A DNA stretch of 64,000 bases. Origin: Oscillospiraceae bacterium. GTDB taxonomy: Bacteria; Bacillota; Clostridia; Oscillospirales; CAG-272. The stretch spans positions 1-64,000 of the forward strand of contig SVSG01000005.1 of the NCBI GenBank assembly GCA_015064415.1, given 5' to 3'. Each line of letters opens with the position of its first letter. Position 1 is the stretch's first letter. Position numbers and translations under genes: made by a program. Below the pieces are notes generated by a model. It was not told where the DNA came from. It searched no databases and was given only the letters and a program-made list of their open reading frames with translations. Positions 15,219 through 24,237 of the stretch are shown here, one piece after another.

Positions 15219-16229
15219 TCACTCCTTTTCTTTTGCTTGTCGATCAAACGGATCCTCCTCGGGCGCGGTCGCTTCTTGCGCCTCTGCGCTCTCACTCGCC
15301 TGTTCCTCCTCCGTATTGGAGCGGCGCTGCAGCACGGTGCCGTGCAGGTTTTCATAAACGGGCGCGTACTCCGCGCCGTCCTTCTCCTTTTGCTTACCGC
15401 GAATGTGCAGATATACAAGCAATGTGGTGCAAATGATGAAGCAAAGGAAGCCCACCACCTGCGAGATGCGGAACACGCCGATATACAAGCTGTCCGTGCG
15501 CAGTCCCTCGATCAGCATTCTGCCGAATCCGTACCAGGCAAGGTACATAAGCAACACCTGGCCGTCATACTTTTTCTTTCTGTAAAGCAGGTTGATCAGA
15601 ACAAAGCCGATCAGATTCCAGAGCGATTCGTAAAGGAAGGTGGGGTGATAATAGGTGGGCTTGTTCACGTATTCGGTATCCGCCGCACCCATCAATCCCA
15701 TGCGCAAGAAAAAGCTTTCGGAGGTCTCCACGCCGTGTGCCTCACCGTTGACGAAATTGCCCCAACGGCCAATGATCTGCCCCAGCATCACACCCGGGGC
15801 GACCATATCACAGATCTTGAGCAGCTTAGTCTTATCGTATTTTTTGAACTTACTGACCAATATCACGCCCAAGGCGCCGCCGATGATGGCACCGTAAATG
15901 GCGATACCGCCCTCCCAAATGGCGATCACGTCCAAAAAACCGTCATAGCGCCACTCGCCCGTGTCGGTTTTCAGCGTGGTCAGCACGTAGTACAAACGGG
16001 CGCCGATGATGGCAAGCAGCACCACCCAGATGGCATAATCCAGTACGTGCTCGCGCGGGATGCCCTCCTCTTTGCTGCGGAACATGGCGTAAAGCACGCC
16101 CGCCACAATGCCAAGCGTGAGAATGATCCCGTACCAGCGCACCGACAAGGGGCCGATAGAAAATGCGATCTTATCTATCGTGAACCAGTCAATGCCAATT
16201 CCGGGGAACGAAATACTAACCTCAGTCAT
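15219..16229 (-). CDS. lgt: prolipoprotein diacylglyceryl transferase
   Basis: A 336-residue integral membrane enzyme with seven predicted membrane segments. It carries the Lgt signature GRWGNFVNGEAHG near residue 153, plus RWYGIILTLGIVAG near residue 31 and YGFGRMLIEGLRTDSLYIG near residue 230. It transfers diacylglycerol from phosphatidylglycerol to the lipobox Cys of prolipoproteins, including the lipoproteins at 10.8, 50.9 and 52.3 kb. The last 60 residues form a charged tail rich in Glu and Ala not needed by the family core. It sits between the M16 pair and folD with only a 2-base gap. Confidence 0.95.
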   Translation of the reverse strand: MTEVSISFPGIGIDWFTIDKIAFSIGPLSVRWYGIILTLGIVAGVLYAMFRSKEEGIPREHVLDYAIWVVLLAIIGARLYYVLTTLKTDTGEWRYDGFLDVIAIWEGGIAIYGAIIGGALGVILVSKFKKYDKTKLLKICDMVAPGVMLGQIIGRWGNFVNGEAHGVETSESFFLRMGLMGAADTEYVNKPTYYHPTFLYESLWNLIGFVLINLLYRKKKYDGQVLLMYLAWYGFGRMLIEGLRTDSLYIGVFRISQVVGFLCFIICTTLLVYLHIRGKQKEKDGAEYAPVYENLHGTVLQRRSNTEEEQASESAEAQEATAPEEDPFDRQAKEKE

Positions 16230-16231
16230 CG

Positions 16232-17524
16232 TTACTCTCCTTTACTTGTATTCGGGCGTACCACGGAAAGCGTGATACGCGCAGGGTCAAAAAATTCTTC
16301 AAAAATAGCCGCAACCTCTTCAAATTCCACGCCGCGGATCACGTCGGCGTAGGCAAACAGCTCGTCATCATCGAAAAGAAAGGCCAGAATATTTTCCGCA
16401 ATTTCCTCCGTGGAATCAAAGCCCTTGATGTACTCGGCAAACTCAATGCGGCGATAGTGCTCAAAATCCTCACGCGAAAGCCCCGTTTCGCGCAAACAGG
16501 AAAGATAGCTTTGTATCTCCTCCAGCACCTTCTCCGGCACGTCGCTTTCTCCCGAGAAGCGCAGGAAGCCCACGTCACGTGTCTGCACGTAGCCAAAGGA
16601 GATCTCAGGTGAGATCAGACGCGCATCGTGCAGCTTGTTATAAAGCTCGCCCGTTTCGGAAAACAGCATCTCACAAAGAATGTCCATGGCCGCATTGCGG
16701 CGCGTCCGCGCTCTTGTTTGCTGCGGAATTTGCGCATCCTTGACGCCGATGATAAAGATCGGCTTTGCCACCTGTCCGTATGCAACGGTCAGCGGCCTCG
16801 CGGCTGTCGGTTGCTCACTCGCGCCCTTGTACGTGGGGGCGGTGCGGTCGGCAAGCGTCGAAAGCTCGGCATTTGCCACGGCCATCACCGCGTCGGGTGT
16901 CACGTCGCCACACACGATCAGCGCCATATTGCGCGAGGTGTAATACGTATTGTAAGCATCGTACAGCGTTTGTTCGGTAATACGGGCGATCGATTGCTCG
17001 GAGCCGCAGATATCCACACGCACGGGATGGTGCGCATAAAGGCCGCTCAGCATGTTCTGATAGCAACGGTCATACGGATCGTCACGGCACATGCGGATCT
17101 CCTCGGCAATGATGCCCTGCTCCTTTTGCACGGATTCGGGGGTAAACCAAGGGTGCGTGACAAAGCGCAAAAGCTCGGCAAGCGAGTCCTCGAAGCGATC
17201 GGTGCAGGAAAACAGATACACCGTTCTGCTGTGCGCCGTATAGGCATTCGCATCCGCACCAAGCGCGGCAAAGCGCTCGAAGGAGTCACTGCCGTCCTCA
17301 TTGGCGAAAAGCTTATGCTCCAGGAAATGCGCCACGCCATCCGGAAACGGCGTTGCACCCGACGCATCGGGCAGATTGTCGATGGCACCGAAGCGCACCG
17401 CCATCATTGCATAGGTGGTGGACATTTTTTTCGGAAAAACGATCACGGGAAGTCCGCTTGCATGGTGCGCGACGTAATAGCGGTCGCCAAGCAAGGCGCT
17501 TTCGCGCATCAGAAATTCACTCAT
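16232..17524 (-). CDS. M16-family zinc peptidase (YmfH-like)
   Basis: A 430-residue M16 peptidase half. The inverted zinc motif HFLEH (HxxEH) is present near residue 66, and the third zinc-ligand Glu region is in EQGIIAEEIRMCRDDP about 70 residues later. The length equals one pitrilysin-type two-domain unit. In Bacillus the YmfF/YmfH pair occurs as adjacent genes whose products probably pair, one with the metal site and one without; this is the metal-bearing partner. Its start overlaps the stop of the upstream partner gene by 4 bases. Confidence 0.88.
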   Translation of the reverse strand: MSEFLMRESALLGDRYYVAHHASGLPVIVFPKKMSTTYAMMAVRFGAIDNLPDASGATPFPDGVAHFLEHKLFANEDGSDSFERFAALGADANAYTAHSRTVYLFSCTDRFEDSLAELLRFVTHPWFTPESVQKEQGIIAEEIRMCRDDPYDRCYQNMLSGLYAHHPVRVDICGSEQSIARITEQTLYDAYNTYYTSRNMALIVCGDVTPDAVMAVANAELSTLADRTAPTYKGASEQPTAARPLTVAYGQVAKPIFIIGVKDAQIPQQTRARTRRNAAMDILCEMLFSETGELYNKLHDARLISPEISFGYVQTRDVGFLRFSGESDVPEKVLEEIQSYLSCLRETGLSREDFEHYRRIEFAEYIKGFDSTEEIAENILAFLFDDDELFAYADVIRGVEFEEVAAIFEEFFDPARITLSVVRPNTSKGE

Positions 17525-18813
17525 TCCTCCTCGTCCTCCTCTCCATCGGCGTTCCCCTCAAGGAAGAAGACCGCCCCTTCCCCAAGGTGCGCGGCGGCCA
17601 TTGCCACGTCCTCGCGCGTGATACGGGCAAACGCTTCTCTTCTTTGTTCCAGCGTTTCCTCAAAGCCGATCAGCGCGCGCCCCATGTAGAAAGAGGATAT
17701 GGAGGACGGATGATCCAACGCTTGCTTGATATAAAATTCGTGCGACCGCTTGGCAGCGTTCCATTCCACGTCCGAGATCTCCCCGCGCAAAATCGCCTCA
17801 AACTCGGCGCGAATGGCAAGCTCCGCTTCCTCGCGGCGCGCGGCGCTGATGCCGGATTCCGCAAAGAGCGCTCCTTTATAGGCGTCAAAAGAGGAGGAGC
17901 AATGATAACAAATACTGCGCTTTTCGCGTACGTTCAAAAATAGCTTTGAGGCGGCGGAACCGCCGAAAATCGTATTCAAGAAGGAGGTCGCCGGTGCAAG
18001 CGGGTGCGAAAGGGTGATATCCGTGCGGAACCCAAGCACCAGTCGGCTTTGACAAAGCGGCATTTCCTCGCGCACGCTCACGGGAGCGCCTTCCTGACGC
18101 CGCACAAGCGTTTGGCATGGGCAGGCAAGCTCTGCACCAAAGGAAAGGTTGGCGCTCAAAAGCGCAGCCACCTCCTCACCCGGTGTGGCGCCAACGTAAC
18201 AATAAACGGGCGTCACCGTGCGCAAAAGCTCCTGCCATTGCGCCACCAAGTCCTGCGCGGTGATGGCATCCACCGTTTCCTCGTTTCCAAGCATGGAGAG
18301 CGCGTAGGGCTCATTTTCAAAAAGCAGTGCACGGCACTTGGCGCGCGCGTAGCTGCGGGGATTGTTGATCTGTGCGCGAATGGCATCCTTCAAATGCGCC
18401 TTTTCACTTTCCAGATACGGCGTGTGAAATACGCCGCCCGGCAGATAAGGCGACAGCAACAGCTGAGAAAGCATTTGCACGACCTCCGGAAGAAGGCCTT
18501 TCGCTTGGTCCACGTAGCGTTCACCCAAGAACTCTGCGGTAAAGCCAAGGATCTGCATATCCCCCGCCTTGCGGATATAGGGAGCAACCGCAGTGGCGTA
18601 CATATCATCCAATCGGCGCGAGAAAAGCGCTTTGCTTGGATATTGCTCGGTGCCGCGACACAAAAGCTCAAATAAAAGTGTATTGCGCTGTGCCGTTTCT
18701 TCTTTTAGAGGCACCGCAAACTGCACGGTCAGCAGCTCGCTTTTAAAACGGTCGGTGAAAAAGGAAAGCAGCTTTCCTCTCCCGGCGTTGATGGCATAGA
18801 TCTCCGGCGTCAT
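17521..18813 (-). CDS. M16-like peptidase partner lacking the zinc motif (YmfF-like)
   Basis: A 430-residue protein of the same fold and length as its neighbour. At the expected zinc-site position it reads LLFELLCRGTEQYPSK, with no HxxEH, so it should not bind catalytic zinc. The family arrangement of an inactive and an active M16 subunit encoded side by side suggests a heterodimer. An acidic tail (EEDEEE) ends the protein. ATG at 18813 is chosen because TAAGGA lies 6 bases upstream; another ATG two codons earlier has no room for a ribosome binding site. It is the first gene of the lgt-folD operon. Confidence 0.85.
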   Translation of the reverse strand: MTPEIYAINAGRGKLLSFFTDRFKSELLTVQFAVPLKEETAQRNTLLFELLCRGTEQYPSKALFSRRLDDMYATAVAPYIRKAGDMQILGFTAEFLGERYVDQAKGLLPEVVQMLSQLLLSPYLPGGVFHTPYLESEKAHLKDAIRAQINNPRSYARAKCRALLFENEPYALSMLGNEETVDAITAQDLVAQWQELLRTVTPVYCYVGATPGEEVAALLSANLSFGAELACPCQTLVRRQEGAPVSVREEMPLCQSRLVLGFRTDITLSHPLAPATSFLNTIFGGSAASKLFLNVREKRSICYHCSSSFDAYKGALFAESGISAARREEAELAIRAEFEAILRGEISDVEWNAAKRSHEFYIKQALDHPSSISSFYMGRALIGFEETLEQRREAFARITREDVAMAAAHLGEGAVFFLEGNADGEEDEEE

Positions 18814-18851
18814 AGTCATTCCTTACTTATCATTTAATCATTAGCAAATAT

Positions 18852-18880
18852 ATTATACTTAATTTATCACCATTTTGCAA
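18852..18880 (-). promoter_or_regulatory. promoter of the ymfF/ymfH-lgt-folD operon
   Basis: Minus-strand TTGCAA (18880-18875) and TATAAT (18857-18852), spacer 17 bases. Confidence 0.75.
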
Positions 18881-18910
18881 GTGTTTTCACGGATTCTTCA
18901 CCAAAAAGCA

Positions 18911-18939
18911 AAAAAGACCGCGCAAAGGCGGCCTTTTTT
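18911..18939 (-). terminator. terminator after the Mrp ATPase gene
   Basis: On the minus strand AAAAAGGCCGC and GCGGTCTTTTT pair, with one G-U, around a 6-base loop and end in a T run. It begins only a few bases past the stop at 18943. Confidence 0.75.
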
Positions 18940-18942
18940 TGC

Positions 18943-19779
18943 TTACTGCAGGGATGCGGCGATCATATTCGCGGCATCGTCCAAAGGATTGTTCTCGATC
19001 TGCTCGACCTTGCCGTCATCCACAAGGGTAGCAATGGACGGATCCAGCGGGATGCGCGCCAGCACGGGGTAGCCGAACTTCATCGCCACCTCACCGATAT
19101 GGCTCTTGCCGAACACCTCGATCTCCTTGCCGCAATCCGGGCACTTGATAAAGCTCATATTCTCCACAAGACCAAGCACGGGGATATTCATCATATCTGC
19201 CATGTTGGCGGCCTTGGCCACGATCATGGAGACCAGCTCCTGCGGGCTGCTGACGATCACCACGCCATCCAGCTTGATCGACTGGAAGATGGTGAGCGGC
19301 ACGTCCCCCGTGCCGGGAGGGCAATCCAGAATCAGGTAATCCAGATCCCAGATGAAATCCGTATAGAACTGCTTCACGGTTCCCGCGATCACAGGGCCAC
19401 GCCATACCACGGGAGTGGTCTCATCGGGAAGCAGCAGGTTGAGCGAGATCACGCTGATACCGCCCTCGGTCTTCGGGGGGATCATGCCGTTCTCCTCGCC
19501 CTCAAAGCCCTCCACGCCGGAAAGGCCGAATGCCTTCGGGATAGAGGGGCCGGTGATATCCGCGTCAATGATGCCAACGCGATACCCCTGCTTGGAAAGC
19601 GCCACGGCGAGCATAGAGGTCACGGAGGATTTCCCCACTCCGCCCTTGCCGCTAATGACGGCGATGGTGTGCTTGATGTTACTTTTTGCATGGGGCTGCT
19701 CGTGGGGGATCGCCTTGCGAGAGGCGCAATCACCAACCGAGCAGGAGGAGCAATTATGCGTGCAATTTTCTTCTGCCAT
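18943..19779 (-). CDS. mrp: Mrp/NBP35-type iron-sulfur cluster carrier ATPase
   Basis: A 278-residue P-loop ATPase of the Mrp/ApbC/NBP35 group. The deviant Walker A is VISGKGGVGKSS near residue 44, switch I is DADITGPSIPKAFGL, Walker B is YLILDCPPGTGD, and a CPDC motif sits near residue 220 where the dimer holds a bridging 4Fe-4S cluster. An N-terminal Cys-rich stretch (CTHNCSSCSVGDC) resembles NBP35 proteins. It probably delivers iron-sulfur clusters to target enzymes in the cytosol. ATG at 19779 has AAAGG 9 bases upstream. It is transcribed alone from its own promoter. Confidence 0.9.
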   Translation of the reverse strand: MAEENCTHNCSSCSVGDCASRKAIPHEQPHAKSNIKHTIAVISGKGGVGKSSVTSMLAVALSKQGYRVGIIDADITGPSIPKAFGLSGVEGFEGEENGMIPPKTEGGISVISLNLLLPDETTPVVWRGPVIAGTVKQFYTDFIWDLDYLILDCPPGTGDVPLTIFQSIKLDGVVIVSSPQELVSMIVAKAANMADMMNIPVLGLVENMSFIKCPDCGKEIEVFGKSHIGEVAMKFGYPVLARIPLDPSIATLVDDGKVEQIENNPLDDAANMIAASLQ

Positions 19780-19827
19780 TTGTAAAACCTTTCCGAAGGG
19801 AAGCCCCCTTCTTTGTTCTTCCCTACT

Positions 19828-19855
19828 ATTATACACCTTTTCGCCGCAAAATCAA
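19828..19855 (-). promoter_or_regulatory. promoter of the Mrp ATPase gene
   Basis: Minus-strand TTGATT (19855-19850) and TATAAT (19833-19828), spacer 16 bases. Confidence 0.7.
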
Positions 19856-19891
19856 GTTGTTTTGGAAAAATCACCACATTTTTACAAGGTA

Positions 19892-19920
19892 TTGTGTTTT
19901 CGCGCAAAATATGATACAAT
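19892..19920 (+). promoter_or_regulatory. promoter of the ABC exporter operon
   Basis: TTGTGT (19892-19897) and TACAAT (19915-19920), spacer 17 bases, just ahead of the AAAGGAGG ribosome binding site at 19934. Confidence 0.65.
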
Positions 19921-19948
19921 GTATAGGTATTTGAAAGGAGGTGCCGTC

Positions 19949-21676
19949 TTGGGTAAAATTCTGAGATACCTGAAGCATTACAAGATCGAGGCCGTTCTGG
20001 GGCCGCTTTTTAAAATGCTGGAAGCACTGTTTGAGCTCTTCATCCCCTTAGTTGTAGCAGATATCATCAACGTGGGCATCGCCACAGGGGACCGCGCGTA
20101 CATTTTTCAAAAATGCGCGCTGATGGTCCTGCTCGGTTTGGTGGGGCTTCTTGCATCCGTCACCGCGCAATACTTTTCCGCCAAAGCCGCCGTGGGTATG
20201 GCAAGTGAGCTGCGCGCGGCGCTGTTTGAAAAGATTGGAAAGCTCTCCTACGCCGAAACCGACCGTTTCGGCACGTCCACGTTGCTTTCCCGCACAACCT
20301 CGGACGTCAACCAGATCCAGAACGCCGTCAACCTGGTGCTGCGCCTGTTCCTGCGCTCCCCCTTCATCGTGTTCGGTGCCATGATCATGTCCTTTGTTGT
20401 CTCCCCGCCCGCCGCGCGGGTGTTCCTTATCACCATTCCCGCCCTGTCGCTTGTCATTTTCGGCATCATGATCACAGGTATTCCGCTCTACCGCCGTGTG
20501 CAGGCCCGTCTTGACCGCGTGCTTTGCCTCACAAGAGAAAATCTGAGCGGCGCGCGCGTGGTGCGCGCTTTCGTGCACGAGGAGGCGGCGATCAAGGAAT
20601 ATACAAAGGCCAACGCCGAGCTGACCCGCCTGCAACGCTTTTCGGGGCGCATTTCCGCGCTGCTCAATCCGCTGACCTACGTGATCATTAATTTTTCCAT
20701 CCTTGCCATCATTTATCTGGGTGGCGTGCAGGTCAACACGGGAGCGCTTGCCACGGGTGACGTGATCGCGCTTTATAACTATATGTCCCAGATCTTGGTG
20801 GAGCTGATCAAGCTTGCAAACTTCATTATTTTAATCACAAAAGCGTGCGCATGCGGCAGCCGCATCAATCGCATCTTCGACGCCCCCGAAGGGCTCCCCG
20901 TCAAGGAGACAACTACCGCCGCAAAGGACGGCGGAATTGAATTTCGCGACGTTTCTCTCTCTTATCACAAAACCGGAGAAAGCGCACTTCGCAGCATCTC
21001 CTTCTCCGTAAAGCCTGGTGAAACACTTGGCATCATCGGCGGCACGGGCTCCGGAAAATCAACGCTCATCAACCTGATCCCGCGTCTTTACGATGCAAGC
21101 GAGGGACAGGTCCTGGTCGGGCAAGTTGACGTCACCGAGCAGGACCCCGCCGAGCTCCGCAGTCGCATCGGCATCGTGCCGCAAAAAGCAGAGCTGTTCG
21201 CAGGCACGATCCGAAGCAACCTTCTGTGGGGCAGCCGCGATGCAACCGACCAGGAGCTGAACGACGCCCTCGACGCCGCGCAAGCACTCTCCTTTGTCAA
21301 GGAAAAAGAAGGCAACCTCGACTTCCCCGTCGAGCAAGGCGGGCGCAATTTCTCGGGCGGGCAGAAGCAACGCCTCACCATCGCGCGTGCCCTTGTCCGA
21401 AAGCCACAAATCCTGATACTTGACGATAGCGCCTCCGCGCTGGACTACGCAACCGATGCCGCGCTGCGCGCCGCCATCACCGCGCTTCCCTATCACCCCA
21501 CCACGCTCATCGTCAGCCAGCGCACCGCATCCGTCATGCATGCCGACAAGATACTCGTGCTGGAGGACGGCGAGTGCGTCGGCCTTGATACACACGAAAT
21601 GTTACTGAAAACCTGCCCCGTATATCGCGAAATCTACGATTCTCAATTCAAAATTGAGGAGGTGACCTCGGCATGA
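19949..21676 (+). CDS. ABC exporter half-transporter, degenerate-site subunit
   Basis: A 575-residue fused membrane/ATPase protein: six membrane segments in about residues 15-300, then a nucleotide-binding domain. Walker A is IGGTGSGKST near residue 364, the signature is FSGGQKQR near residue 468, and Walker B is ILILDDSASALD. The residue after Walker B is Asp instead of the catalytic Glu. This is the hallmark of the degenerate subunit of heterodimeric exporters such as BmrCD or TM287/288. It starts with TTG at 19949, placed 7 bases after AAAGGAGG; longer readings would run into the divergent mrp gene. Its stop overlaps the start of the partner gene. Likely substrates are drugs, lipids or peptides. 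Confidence 0.9.
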   Translation: MGKILRYLKHYKIEAVLGPLFKMLEALFELFIPLVVADIINVGIATGDRAYIFQKCALMVLLGLVGLLASVTAQYFSAKAAVGMASELRAALFEKIGKLSYAETDRFGTSTLLSRTTSDVNQIQNAVNLVLRLFLRSPFIVFGAMIMSFVVSPPAARVFLITIPALSLVIFGIMITGIPLYRRVQARLDRVLCLTRENLSGARVVRAFVHEEAAIKEYTKANAELTRLQRFSGRISALLNPLTYVIINFSILAIIYLGGVQVNTGALATGDVIALYNYMSQILVELIKLANFIILITKACACGSRINRIFDAPEGLPVKETTTAAKDGGIEFRDVSLSYHKTGESALRSISFSVKPGETLGIIGGTGSGKSTLINLIPRLYDASEGQVLVGQVDVTEQDPAELRSRIGIVPQKAELFAGTIRSNLLWGSRDATDQELNDALDAAQALSFVKEKEGNLDFPVEQGGRNFSGGQKQRLTIARALVRKPQILILDDSASALDYATDAALRAAITALPYHPTTLIVSQRTASVMHADKILVLEDGECVGLDTHEMLLKTCPVYREIYDSQFKIEEVTSA

Positions 21677-23502
21677 GTAAGCCCTCCTTCGAGCAAAAGC
21701 AAAGCAAAAAAATTGCAAGATCTGCCGCAAAAAAGCCCGCAAAGAAGGCGCCTCGCGGCACGCTTAAGCGCGTGCTCGGCTACCTGCGCGGCTACCGCTT
21801 TTATCTGATCCTCTCCCTTCTTTTGGCTATTTCCTCCGTCGCTTTGACGCTATGGATCCCCATCCTGGTCGGCGAAGCAATCGACCACATCGTTGCCCCC
21901 GGCGCCGTCAACTTTACCGCCATCCGTTCCATATTTTCCAAAGCCGTCATCGCGATTTTGCTGACCGCGATCCTGCAATGGCTGATGAACGTTTGCAACA
22001 ATAAAATGACCTACGGCGTCGCAAAAAACATCCGCAATGACGCCTTCCGCCACCTGCAAAAGGTGCCCTTCTCCTACCTTGATTCTCACAAGATCGGCGA
22101 TGTCGTCAGCCGCCTGATCTCAGACGTCGATCAGTTCACCGACGGCTTACTGCTCGGCTTTACACAACTCTTTACCGGCATCGCCACCATCGTGGGCACG
22201 CTGATCTTCATGCTGACCGTACACCCCGGCATCACGCTGGTCGTTGTTCTGATCACACCGCTCTCACTCTTCGTCGCCTCCTTTATCGCCAAGCGCACCT
22301 ACAAAATGTTCAAGCTGCAATCCGAGATTCGCGGCAAACAAACCGCACTGATGGAGGAAGCGATCGGCTCTCACAAGGTCGTTGCGGCCTTCTCGCAGGA
22401 GCAAAACGTTCTGGACGATTTTAATATCATTAACAAGAAATTGCAAAAAGCGTCGCTCCGCGCCACGTTTTTCTCCTCCTTGGTGAATCCCACCACGCGT
22501 TTCGTATACAGCACCGTATACGCAGGCGTCGCGCTCGTGGGCGCACTTGTTGTAATGAATCCGACGGCCGCGATCCCGCTTTCCATCGGCGGCCTTTCCG
22601 CATTTCTTTCCTATGCCAATCAGTACACCAAGCCCTTCAACGAAATATCCGGCGTGATCACCGAGCTGCAAGGTTCACTTGCGTGCGCCGCCCGTATTTT
22701 CGAGGTCTTGGATGCCCCCACCGAGCAGATTGACTCTGAAAAAACAGAGGATAAATCACACGCATCCGGGTGTATCGTGTTTGAGAACGTAAATTTCTCG
22801 TATTCCCCCGAAAAACCACTGATTCAAAATTTGAACTTAAAAATCGAAGAAGGTATGCACGTGGCGATCGTCGGCCCGACCGGCTGCGGAAAAACAACGC
22901 TGATCAATTTGCTGATGCGCTTTTATGACGTCACCGGCGGCGCGATCAAGATCGGCGGAAAAGACGTTCGCGAAATTCCCCGCCACGAGCTGCGTCGCTC
23001 GATCGGCATGGTCTTGCAGGACACGTGGCTGAAATCCGGCACTGTTGCCGAAAACATTTCCTTCGGAACGCCGCACGCTACGCGCGAGCAGATCGTCGAG
23101 GCGGCGAAAGCGGCGCACGCGCACAGCTTCATCAAAAAGCTGCCGCAGGGCTACGATACAAAAATCGGCGAGGACGGCGGTTCGCTCTCGCAGGGTCAGA
23201 AGCAGCTGCTTTGCATCAGCCGTCTGATGCTCTCCACTCCGCCCATGCTGATCCTGGACGAAGCAACCTCTTCGATCGACACGCGCACCGAGCATCGCAT
23301 TCAGCGCGCGTTTGCCGCGCTGATGCGCGGGCGCACCTCGTTTGTGGTCGCACACCGACTTTCCACCATCAAGGAGTCCGACCTCATCCTCGTCATGAAG
23401 GACGGACAGGTCATTGAGCAAGGCAACCACGAGACGCTTCTTGCGCAAAAAGGGTTCTACCACACGCTTTATCACAGCCAATTCGCCCATACGGACGAAT
23501 AA
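21673..23502 (+). CDS. ABC exporter half-transporter, catalytic subunit
   Basis: A 609-residue partner of the preceding protein. A Lys/Ala-rich N-terminal tail (about 30 residues) is followed by six membrane segments and an ATPase domain with Walker A VGPTGCGKTT near residue 403, signature LSQGQKQLL near residue 507 and Walker B MLILDEATSSID with the catalytic Glu present. The switch His is in VVAHRLST. The LSQGQ signature is typical of this subunit of heterodimeric exporters. Together the two proteins form one transporter with one active and one degenerate ATP site. ATGA overlap with the upstream gene indicates coupled translation. Confidence 0.92.
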   Translation: MSKPSFEQKQSKKIARSAAKKPAKKAPRGTLKRVLGYLRGYRFYLILSLLLAISSVALTLWIPILVGEAIDHIVAPGAVNFTAIRSIFSKAVIAILLTAILQWLMNVCNNKMTYGVAKNIRNDAFRHLQKVPFSYLDSHKIGDVVSRLISDVDQFTDGLLLGFTQLFTGIATIVGTLIFMLTVHPGITLVVVLITPLSLFVASFIAKRTYKMFKLQSEIRGKQTALMEEAIGSHKVVAAFSQEQNVLDDFNIINKKLQKASLRATFFSSLVNPTTRFVYSTVYAGVALVGALVVMNPTAAIPLSIGGLSAFLSYANQYTKPFNEISGVITELQGSLACAARIFEVLDAPTEQIDSEKTEDKSHASGCIVFENVNFSYSPEKPLIQNLNLKIEEGMHVAIVGPTGCGKTTLINLLMRFYDVTGGAIKIGGKDVREIPRHELRRSIGMVLQDTWLKSGTVAENISFGTPHATREQIVEAAKAAHAHSFIKKLPQGYDTKIGEDGGSLSQGQKQLLCISRLMLSTPPMLILDEATSSIDTRTEHRIQRAFAALMRGRTSFVVAHRLSTIKESDLILVMKDGQVIEQGNHETLLAQKGFYHTLYHSQFAHTDE

Positions 23503-23518
23503 AAACAGCAGCAATCGC

Positions 23519-23556
23519 ACACCGCTCCGAGCGTTTCTCTCGGGGCGGTGTTTTTT
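23519..23556 (+). terminator. terminator of the ABC exporter operon
   Basis: 13-bp arms ACACCGCTCCGAG / CTCGGGGCGGTGT (one G-U) with a 7-base loop, followed by six T residues, 16 bases after the stop. Confidence 0.85.
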
Positions 23557-23598
23557 GCAATCCGAAAACCATGCGCCTAACGCGTGGTACGGCAGAGG

Positions 23599-23883
23599 TT
23601 AACCGATGAGAAAATAACAAACAACAGATAGAGCTGGAAAGTGTTTTATGAATGCTTCCCTTTGAGAGCAAGCTCCCGCAAAGCAGGTGAGAGAGCCCGC
23701 GCAACTAAGGGAAATCACCCGCGACGTAACGCAAGAAAAGGGCTTCGTACGCGCAGGCCCTTCCGCTGCAAGACCCGCCTTTGCCACACGAGTGAGAGCG
23801 TTGCATGATGCAAAGAAACTCGCAGGAGGTCGTGCGTGGTTCATAAGCGTCTCCATTTTCTTCCTTTTTAAATAGCATCCCAC
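23599..23883 (-). other. unassigned stretch: possible dispersed repeat or structured RNA, with a small ORF
   Basis: This 285-base piece lies in the gap between the exporter operon and the giant gene. On the minus strand it can be read as a 94-residue Cys- and Ala-rich peptide (NHARPPASFFASCNALTRVAKAG near its start), without a clear ribosome binding site or family. On the plus strand it holds nested inverted repeats: TTCCCTT (23656-23662) with AAGGGAA (23707-23713), and AAGGGC (23738-23743) with GCCCTT (23757-23762). That would suit a structured RNA or a small mobile repeat. I have an unverified impression that similar translations recur in clostridial genomes, which would favour a repeat over a real gene. 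Confidence 0.25.
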
Positions 23884-24029
23884 GGCATTTCGGTGTCAAA
23901 AGCGCGTTTGAATACAAAGGCACGGCTTTTCTTCGTAAATGTGAATTTTTTTTGAACTTTAAAAACAAATTGAAAAAAGTTTCCCTTTGGTTTGTTCATA
24001 ATGCCAACAGATGCAAACAAACCGAAAAC

Positions 24030-24055
24030 AGCCGTTTTTCACGGCTTGGGAGCCG
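24030..24055 (+). promoter_or_regulatory. mutually exclusive hairpins upstream of the giant gene
   Basis: AGCCGT (24030-24035) can pair with ACGGCT (24041-24046), while CGGCT (24042-24046) can instead pair with AGCCG (24051-24055). The two stems share bases and cannot form together. A GC-rich element followed by ATTTTTT (24061-24082) comes next. It lies upstream of the promoter found for the giant gene, so any role would need a second, more distal promoter. The rest of 23884-24122 is AT-rich with no gene. Confidence 0.25.
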
Positions 24056-24122
24056 CAAAAGCCCCGTAACGGTGGGATTTTTTGTGCAAAATGCGAAAAG
24101 TTGAGAAAATAGGCAAAAAGAC

Positions 24123-24151
24123 TTGACTTTATATTAAATATAGTGTAAAAT
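24123..24151 (+). promoter_or_regulatory. promoter of the giant beta-helix protein gene
   Basis: TTGACT (24123-24128) and TAAAAT (24146-24151) with a 17-base spacer, leaving an untranslated leader of about 80 bases before the ATG at 24238. Confidence 0.7.
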
Positions 24152-24237
24152 AGCCGTGAACAAGTATGTATAAAGGCACATTTATACACTTGACACACTT
24201 TAACACGGGTTTGGAGAACCCGGGAAGAGAGGTAAAT

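Noticed and set aside
19415..19948. N-terminal extension of the first ABC exporter gene back to 19415
   Set aside because: It would overlap the mrp gene antisense. AAAGGAGG with TTG at 19949 and a promoter at 19892 give a proper start with normal exporter length.
24010..24085. Cyclic di-GMP type I riboswitch before the giant gene
   Set aside because: CAAACC and GGGAGCCGCAAAAGCC recall parts of the aptamer, but the tetraloop receptor end and P1 pairing are missing, and the segment lies upstream of the likely promoter.
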